This document shows, in pieces, positions 58,812 through 64,000 of a stretch of DNA of 64,000 nt. The position numbers and the translations under genes are program-made. The first letter of the stretch is position 1. Every line of letters starts with the position of its first letter. Source of the DNA: Merdiplasma sp964643295 (GTDB lineage Bacteria; Bacillota; Clostridia; Lachnospirales; Lachnospiraceae); the NCBI GenBank assembly GCA_964643295.1, contig CAZXSN010000010.1, positions 1-64,000 of the forward strand. The letters are read 5' to 3'. Below the pieces are notes generated by a model. It made no database searches. It was given only the letters and a program-made list of their open reading frames with translations, and was not told where the DNA came from.

Positions 58812-59885
58812 ATGAAACGTATTGGGCTGCTGACCAGCGGCGGCGACTGCCAGGCGCTGAATGCCACGATGAGAGGCGTGGTGAAAGGACTCTCCAGCAA
58901 CTTGGACGAGCTGGAAGTGTACGGGTTTATGAACGGTTACAAGGGGCTGATCTACGGGGATTACCGTCTACTGACTTCCAGAGATTTCTCCGGGATCCTG
59001 ACCAAGGGAGGAACTATCCTGGGTTCTTCCAGAATGCCGTTCAAGATGATGCGGGTTCCGGACGAGAAGGGTCTGGACAAAGTGGAAGCGATGAAGCAGA
59101 ACTACTACAAGCTGAGACTGGACTGCCTGGTGATCCTGGGCGGGAACGGCACTCAGAAGACGGCCAATCTGCTGCGGGAAGAGGGGCTGAATATCATCCA
59201 CCTTCCGAAGACCATCGACAATGACATCTGGGGCACTGACATGACGTTTGGCTTCTACAGCGCTGTGAACATCGCCACGGACGCCATCGACTGCATTCAT
59301 ACTACAGCCGCCTCCCACAACCGTGTGTTCATCGTGGAGATCATGGGACATAAGGTCGGATGGCTTACGCTGTATGCGGGCATTGCCGGCGGCGCGGATA
59401 TCATCCTGATTCCGGAGATTCCGTATCACATCGACAAGGTGCTGGAGGCCATCGACCGCCGGACGAAAGCAGGCAAGGGCTTCACGGTGATCGCGGTCGC
59501 CGAAGGCGCGATTTCTGCGCACGACGCGAAGCTGAGCAAGAAGGATCTGCAGAAGAAGATGGATGAGAATCACTATCCGTCCGTTTCCTATGAGCTCGCG
59601 GATCATATCCTCAAGAAGAGCGGAACCGAAGTGCGGATCACGGTGCCGGGGCATACGCAGAGGGGCGGAGATCCCTGCCCGTATGACCGTGTGCTTTCCA
59701 CCAGACTGGGTGTGGCAGCGGCCAAGCTGATCCTGGAAGATCAGTACGGCTACATGGTAGGAATTGTGAACAACAAGACCAAGAAGGTTCCTCTTGGCGA
59801 AGTCGCCGGCAAGCTGAAGACGGTACAGCCGGATGACCAGTTTGTGAAAGAGGCGAAGCTGATGGGAATCAGCTTTGGCGACTGA
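58812..59885 (+). CDS. pfkA: 6-phosphofructokinase
   Basis: A 357-residue phosphofructokinase from ATG 58812; GTG 58803 is an in-frame alternative nearer to AAGGA. GLLTSGGDCQALNA opens the fold. GGNGT at 110-114 has Gly where ATP-type enzymes do, but PKTIDND at 132-138 has Lys, typical of PPi-type enzymes. PGHTQRGGDPCPYDR and VEIMGHKVGWL are standard. It phosphorylates fructose-6-phosphate in glycolysis. The mixed residues leave the phosphate donor open, as in long-chain groups with Gly and Lys. Confidence 0.93.
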   Translation: MKRIGLLTSGGDCQALNATMRGVVKGLSSNLDELEVYGFMNGYKGLIYGDYRLLTSRDFSGILTKGGTILGSSRMPFKMMRVPDEKGLDKVEAMKQNYYKLRLDCLVILGGNGTQKTANLLREEGLNIIHLPKTIDNDIWGTDMTFGFYSAVNIATDAIDCIHTTAASHNRVFIVEIMGHKVGWLTLYAGIAGGADIILIPEIPYHIDKVLEAIDRRTKAGKGFTVIAVAEGAISAHDAKLSKKDLQKKMDENHYPSVSYELADHILKKSGTEVRITVPGHTQRGGDPCPYDRVLSTRLGVAAAKLILEDQYGYMVGIVNNKTKKVPLGEVAGKLKTVQPDDQFVKEAKLMGISFGD

Positions 59886-59911
59886 GCGAAAATCCGATCA
59901 GGTAAACAAGG

Positions 59912-59939
59912 CAGGGGGCTGTCGCAGGGCGGCCCCCTG
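59912..59939 (+). other. GC-rich hairpin between pfkA and dnaX
   Basis: CAGGGGGC (59912-59919) and GCCCCCTG (59932-59939) pair perfectly, 12 bp before the dnaX ribosome site. No U-tract follows. It might reduce readthrough or act on the dnaX leader. Confidence 0.45.
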
Positions 59940-59964
59940 ATTAGTGAAAAGTGGGGAAGTTTAC

Positions 59965-61638
59965 ATGAGTTACACAGCTTTGTACCGCAAGTTCCGTCCG
60001 GATCGTTTTTCTGAGGTAAAAGGCCAGGATGCGATCATTACCACTTTGAAAAATCAGATTCTGGCGGACCGGATCAGTCACGCGTATCTGTTCTCCGGTT
60101 CGCGGGGAACCGGGAAGACGACGGTCGCAAAGATTTTTGCACGTGCGGTAAACTGTGAACATCCGGTTAACGGGGATCCCTGCAACGAGTGTCCAACCTG
60201 CCGGGCGATCGCGCAGGGGGCTTCCCTGAACGTGATTGAGATTGACGGTGCATCAAATAACAGCGTGGACAACATCCGCCGAATCAGGGAGGAAGTGGCC
60301 TATTCTCCGACGACGGGCAGATTTAAAGTGTATATCATCGATGAGGTTCACATGCTGTCCGCCTCCGCTTTCAATGCGCTGTTAAAGACACTGGAAGAGC
60401 CTCCCGGTTACGTGATTTTTATCCTGGCGACGACGGATCCTCACAAGCTGCCGCTCACAATTCTCTCGCGCTGCCAGCGCTTTGATTTCAAACGCCTTCC
60501 CCAGGGAGTGATTACCGATCGGCTGCGGGATCTTTTGACCAGAGAAGAGGTGGGATTCGAGGAGAAGGCACTGCGCTATATCGCCCGGAAAGCGGAGGGC
60601 GGGATGCGGGATGCTTTGAGCCTTGCCGATCAGTGTATCTCCTTTTATCTGGGGCAGACACTCACGTATGAGCGGGTGCTGGATCTTTTAGGAGCCGTGG
60701 ACGCGGACGTTTTCAGCCAGCTTTTACGGGAAGTTCTGGACGGGGATGTGAAGGGGCTTTTTCAGCAGCTGGATCAGCTTATTATGCAGGGACGGGATAT
60801 CACGCAGCTGGTCAACGATTTTCTCTGGTATCTGCGCAACCTGATGCTCTTAAAAGCGACGGATCAGCTGGAAGACAGCCTGGATGTTTCAGCGGAGAAC
60901 TTAGAACGGCTTAAGGAGGAAGCGCAGAAGGTCAAAGAGGAGACTTTGATGCGCTATATCCGCATCTTTTCGGAGTTGGCCAATCAGCTTCGCTATGCTA
61001 CCAACCGCCGGGTGCTTTTGGAAGTGGCTTTTTTGAAGCTCGCCAAACCGCAGATGCAGCGCGATGAACTGTCGCTGACAGACCGGGTGCGCCAGCTGGA
61101 AGAACAGCTTGAGAGGTTGCTTGCCTCTCCGCCTAATTTTTCCTCAGATACGGCGAGAAAAGGATCGGTTCCTTCAGAAGATGCCATTCCCTGGAAGGAA
61201 AGCGCCCTGCCGGATCAAAGATTTTCCGGGGGAGGTCAAAGAAAAGCAGAGCGGAATGAAGAAAAAATCGTGCAGTACCGGCAAGCGGCTCCGAAGGATC
61301 TGCAGCAGATAAAAACCATGTGGAACAGCATCATCGAGGGGGCAGGCAAACGGCAGAGCCACGAACTGGCACGGGTGGATCTGAAATTTTGCCAGACGCA
61401 GGGGTGTGAAAATCAGCTGTATGTGATATTCCCTGATTTTCTCGGCGAGTCCTACCTGAAAAACGAGGACAGAAAAGCACTGCTGGAGCAGCTGATCGCG
61501 GAGAAAACAGGAAAAAAAGTGGAAGTCTGCTTCGCACTGGCTGAGGATGAGCTTCTGCAGACGAAGGATCTTAAAAGGATTGAGGTCGAAGAAATTTTGG
61601 AAAGAAATATTCATATGAATGTTGAGATAGAAGAGTAG
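59965..61638 (+). CDS. dnaX: DNA polymerase III subunits gamma and tau
   Basis: A 557-residue protein from ATG 59965, 6 bp after GGGGAAG. MSYTALYRKFRPDRFSEVKGQ is the standard start. Walker A GSRGTGKT is at 45-52, the zinc cysteines are 64, 73, 76 and 79, and the Walker B-type VYIIDEVHM and ATTDPHKLP sensor follow. The tau-specific C-terminus extends past 380. It is the clamp loader motor that links leading- and lagging-strand polymerases. It is followed by ybaB and recR as usual. Confidence 0.97.
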   Translation: MSYTALYRKFRPDRFSEVKGQDAIITTLKNQILADRISHAYLFSGSRGTGKTTVAKIFARAVNCEHPVNGDPCNECPTCRAIAQGASLNVIEIDGASNNSVDNIRRIREEVAYSPTTGRFKVYIIDEVHMLSASAFNALLKTLEEPPGYVIFILATTDPHKLPLTILSRCQRFDFKRLPQGVITDRLRDLLTREEVGFEEKALRYIARKAEGGMRDALSLADQCISFYLGQTLTYERVLDLLGAVDADVFSQLLREVLDGDVKGLFQQLDQLIMQGRDITQLVNDFLWYLRNLMLLKATDQLEDSLDVSAENLERLKEEAQKVKEETLMRYIRIFSELANQLRYATNRRVLLEVAFLKLAKPQMQRDELSLTDRVRQLEEQLERLLASPPNFSSDTARKGSVPSEDAIPWKESALPDQRFSGGGQRKAERNEEKIVQYRQAAPKDLQQIKTMWNSIIEGAGKRQSHELARVDLKFCQTQGCENQLYVIFPDFLGESYLKNEDRKALLEQLIAEKTGKKVEVCFALAEDELLQTKDLKRIEVEEILERNIHMNVEIEE

Positions 61639-61708
61639 AAAAAAGAAGGGCATAGGCCGCACTGGGAAATCCTGCTGCGGATGTTCCTTAAATACGGGAG
61701 GGAAAGGC

Positions 61709-62053
61709 ATGGCAAAACGTGGAGGATATCCGGGAGGAATCCCCGGAAATATGAACAACCTGATGAAGCAGGCCCAGAAGATGCAAAAGCAGATGGAGGA
61801 CAGCCAGAAAGAGCTTGAGGAGAAGGAATTCAGCGCATCTGCGGGCGGCGGAGCCGTGGAGGTCACAATTTCCGGAAAGAAGGAAGTGACCAGCGTGAAA
61901 CTGTCCCCGGAAGTGGTGGATCCGGATGACATCGAGATGCTGGAAGATCTGATCATGGCGGCGACGAATGAGGCACTGCGCAAGGAAGAGGAAGAGGCTG
62001 CGGAGCTGATGTCGAAGCTGACGGGCGGTCTTGGCGGCGGTTTCGGTTTTTGA
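61709..62053 (+). CDS. ybaB: YbaB/EbfC nucleoid-associated protein
   Basis: A 114-residue protein. NMNNLMKQAQKMQKQMEDSQKEL is the coiled-coil helix, and FSASAGGGAVEVTISGKKEV the core sheet. It binds DNA as a dimer. Gene order dnaX-ybaB-recR is conserved. AGGGAAAGG gives the start. Confidence 0.95.
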   Translation: MAKRGGYPGGIPGNMNNLMKQAQKMQKQMEDSQKELEEKEFSASAGGGAVEVTISGKKEVTSVKLSPEVVDPDDIEMLEDLIMAATNEALRKEEEEAAELMSKLTGGLGGGFGF

Positions 62054-62146
62054 GTGCAGGAAAGACCGGCGCGTGACCGGCAGCCGTTTTTCTTAAGAGG
62101 AACCCGCTGCGGATGAAATTTTGCTGAAGGAGAGAGAACAAACCGA

Positions 62147-62743
62147 ATGGATTACTATGGAAGCCAGATCACGAATCTGATCGAGCAGTTGTCCGGCCTG
62201 CCTGGAATCGGGGGAAAGACCGCCCAGCGGCTGGCATTTCATATCATCAACATGCCCAAGGAGCAGGTGCAGCGCCTGGCGAGTGCGATCGTGGACGCAA
62301 GGGAGCATGTCTGCTACTGCAGGGAGTGCTGCACACTGACGGATCAGGAGATCTGTCCGATCTGCTCCAACCCGTCCAGAGACAAAAAGACGATCATGGT
62401 GGTGGAAACGCCGCGGGATCTTGCCGCCTATGAGAGAACCGGCAAGTATAACGGCGTTTACCATGTGCTGCACGGGGCGATTTCTCCCCTTCTGGGCATC
62501 GGCCCGGACGATATCCGCTTAAAGGAGCTGATGCAGCGTCTGCAGGGCGATGTGGACGAGGTCATTATTGCGACAAATTCCAGCCTGGAAGGCGAAACGA
62601 CCGCCATGTACATCAGTCGGCTGGTCAAGCCGACCGGGATCAAAGTCAGCAGGATCGCCAGCGGGGTTCCGGTGGGCGGCGATCTGGAATATATCGATGA
62701 GATGACACTCCTAAGGGCCCTGGAGGGGCGCGTGGAGCTGTGA
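62147..62743 (+). CDS. recR: Recombination protein RecR
   Basis: A 198-residue protein. LPGIGGKTAQRLAF is the helix-hairpin-helix, CYCRECCTLTDQEICPIC the zinc finger, and MVVETPRDLAAYERT begins the TOPRIM domain. It works with RecO to load RecA at gaps. Normal length. Confidence 0.97.
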   Translation: MDYYGSQITNLIEQLSGLPGIGGKTAQRLAFHIINMPKEQVQRLASAIVDAREHVCYCRECCTLTDQEICPICSNPSRDKKTIMVVETPRDLAAYERTGKYNGVYHVLHGAISPLLGIGPDDIRLKELMQRLQGDVDEVIIATNSSLEGETTAMYISRLVKPTGIKVSRIASGVPVGGDLEYIDEMTLLRALEGRVEL

Positions 62744-62960
62744 GCGTTTGCCGCTGTCCCGGTTTGCGGACGGCGGTTTTTTAAACCTGTCCGCTGGTTA
62801 AGCAGCGGATGAAGGCAGCTTTCTGTGAGGTTTTTGGACTGTCGGCAAACTTTGGGGCAGTCCTCGTAAAAATACGCCGGGGTAAGGAACTGATGGTACA
62901 CACGCGGAAAGGAAAAACCGGCTGATTCTAAAGAAACACAGCACTCTGGCAGGGTGCGTT

Positions 62961-62997
62961 CTGCAAAAAGGAGAGGAGGTTCTCTCCTTTTTTGCAG
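62961..62997 (+). terminator. Terminator of the dnaX-recR operon
   Basis: CTGCAAAAAGGAGAG (62961-62975) and CTCTCCTTTTTTGCAG (62982-62997) form a nearly perfect 15-bp stem containing the U-run. It lies 218 bp after recR; nothing coding is seen in between. Confidence 0.88.
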
Positions 62998-63097
62998 TAG
63001 GGATGGAAGGTACCGGCGGGATCCTGTTTACACATTCCAGGAAAAAGCAAAAACCGTTCCTTTTTCTGCCGGGGAATGCGGGGGCTAAAAAACTGTT

Positions 63098-63125
63098 TTG
63101 CTATGCGCAGAGGGTGTGGTATACT
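63098..63125 (+). promoter_or_regulatory. Promoter of the DUF5711-like protein gene
   Basis: TTGCTA (63098-63103), 16-bp spacer ending TGG (extended -10), TATACT (63120-63125). Confidence 0.6.
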
Positions 63126-63164
63126 ATCCGGGAATGAGAAGCTGCACCAAAAAAGGGATTTGGC

Positions 63165-64000
63165 ATGGATAAAGAACAACGGAACGAAAGATGGAACAAA
63201 TGGAAAACACGCCTTGCGTTCCTGAAGCCCTGGGATGATGAGGAAGATGAGGACGACGAATTCCTGGAAATTCAGGAGATGGAGGCCTATGACGATGACA
63301 GCAGGGCGCATGCCTGGGGCGATCCGGCACGGTGGCGGCTCTGCGGCGTGATTGCACTGGTGACGGTCATCATTGCGCTGGTACTGGGTTTTGCCTATTA
63401 TAACGGGCATCATCTTTTCGAGGAGTATGTGGTTACACGCACATCCGGGAGCCTGGATATTGCCGGGACAGTTTACCGCAAGCTGGGCGGTTCCATCATC
63501 AAATACAGCCCGGACGGTGTGTTCTGCGTGAACACGCGCAACGAATCGAAGTGGAGTGCCGCCTACAGCATGCAGTCTCCGGTGGAAGATATCTGCGGGA
63601 AGACCATGGTGATCGCGGAGCAGCAGGGAACGCAGGTGTTTGTGCTCAACGAGGACGGGCTGACCGGAAATTTTGAGGTGAGTCTGCCGATTTTGAAAGC
63701 GCGTGTTTCGGAGCAGGGGGTTGTGGCTCTGATGCTGGATGACGGCGAGGTTACTTGGATCAATCTTTACGATCCGTCAGGGGCTGAGATTGTCAGTGTG
63801 CGCACAACAGTCGCCGATTCAGGCTATCCGCTGGATATGGCTCTGACACCCAACGCGTCCAGGATGCTTGTATCCTTCCTTGGAGAGAAACAGGGGGTGT
63901 TAAACAGCCGCATCGCTTTCTATGATTTTTCCTCCGCCGATTCGTCGGAGGGTCATCAGACCGGTACACTGGATTACAGCGGGCGGGTGTTTCCGGAGGT
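63165..64000 (+). CDS. DUF5711-like single-span membrane protein, truncated by window edge
   Basis: The ATG at 63165 follows AAAAGGGATT. It opens MDKEQRNERWNKWKTRLAF and runs without a stop to the end of the window (278 residues). An acidic cytoplasmic stretch (PWDDEEDEDDEF) is followed by one transmembrane helix at about 62-83 (LCGVIALVTVIIALVLGFAYY). The exterior part has repeated beta-blade-like motifs (SIIKYSPDGVFCVNTR, TQVFVLNEDGLTGNF, VTWINLYDPSG), resembling the WD40-like DUF5711 proteins of Clostridia. The function of the family is unknown. Confidence 0.72.
   Translation, partial: MDKEQRNERWNKWKTRLAFLKPWDDEEDEDDEFLEIQEMEAYDDDSRAHAWGDPARWRLCGVIALVTVIIALVLGFAYYNGHHLFEEYVVTRTSGSLDIAGTVYRKLGGSIIKYSPDGVFCVNTRNESKWSAAYSMQSPVEDICGKTMVIAEQQGTQVFVLNEDGLTGNFEVSLPILKARVSEQGVVALMLDDGEVTWINLYDPSGAEIVSVRTTVADSGYPLDMALTPNASRMLVSFLGEKQGVLNSRIAFYDFSSADSSEGHQTGTLDYSGRVFPE

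Noticed and set aside
61250..61275. Programmed frameshift site in dnaX (run of A)
   Set aside because: The A-run at this place is not in the X XXY YYZ phase needed, and no clear stimulatory hairpin follows.
1..64000. tRNA, rRNA, CRISPR arrays, insertion sequences, prophage
   Set aside because: Looked for and not seen on either strand; the four repeats found are intergenic palindromes, not CRISPR.

Overview
The window looks like chromosome of a strictly anaerobic, low-to-mid GC Gram-positive bacterium of the Clostridia, most like Lachnospiraceae. The evidence is the consensus sigma-A promoters (TTGACA/17/TATAAT), strong GGAGG ribosome sites, a class III (oxygen-sensitive) ribonucleotide reductase, Firmicutes gene order (mazG-hup-rqcP..divIC-tilS-hpt-ftsH; pth-mfd; dnaX-ybaB-recR) and many exported proteins with Glu/Thr/Ala-rich tails. 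The sporulation genes that often sit in these clusters (yabP, yabQ, spoIIE, spoVT) are missing, so a non-sporulating lineage is inferred. No rRNA, tRNA, CRISPR array, insertion sequence or phage gene was seen.

Layout. 1-6.3 kb: the end of a solute-binding protein, an orphan amino-acid binding protein, a secreted GH32 fructan hydrolase, an unknown membrane protein and an L,D-transpeptidase with a lectin-like domain. 6.5-9.9 kb: a small decaying defence island, with an RloA/RloB (AbiL-like) pair followed by a Dam-type methyltransferase pseudogene. 10.3-16.2 kb: an ECF sigma operon, a TPR lipoprotein, HflX and a PfkB kinase. 16.4-18.5 kb: a GH36 alpha-galactosidase. 18.5-21.6 kb: a striking regulatory region with two 90-bp DnaA-box cassettes and NrdR-like boxes, then nrdD fused to a glutaredoxin-like domain. 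21.8-29 kb: cold-shock protein, exported trigger-factor-like foldase, CCA-adding enzyme, hisS, phosphohexomutase, mazG. 29.4-37.6 kb: hup, rqcP, a c-di-GMP riboswitch-controlled surface protein, divIC, tilS, hpt, ftsH. 38.2-49.3 kb: GH13 glucosidase, ddl, murF, pth, mfd and a PrsA-like foldase lipoprotein. 49.5-57.6 kb: an SGNH/cell-wall-repeat protein, MscS, an amino-acid ABC importer and two COG0523 GTPases. 57.6-64 kb: an FAH-family hydrolase, phosphofructokinase, dnaX, ybaB, recR and the start of a DUF5711-like membrane protein.

Themes. Housekeeping functions (translation quality, cell wall, DNA repair, replication) alternate with surface and nutrient genes. Five exported proteins carry acidic low-complexity tails or linkers, suggesting a shared strategy for crossing or living near the wall. 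Four related intergenic palindromic elements (37.9, 43.7, 51.9 and 57.5 kb) form an interspersed repeat family. The most unusual signals are the duplicated DnaA-box cassette upstream of nrdD and that repeat family.
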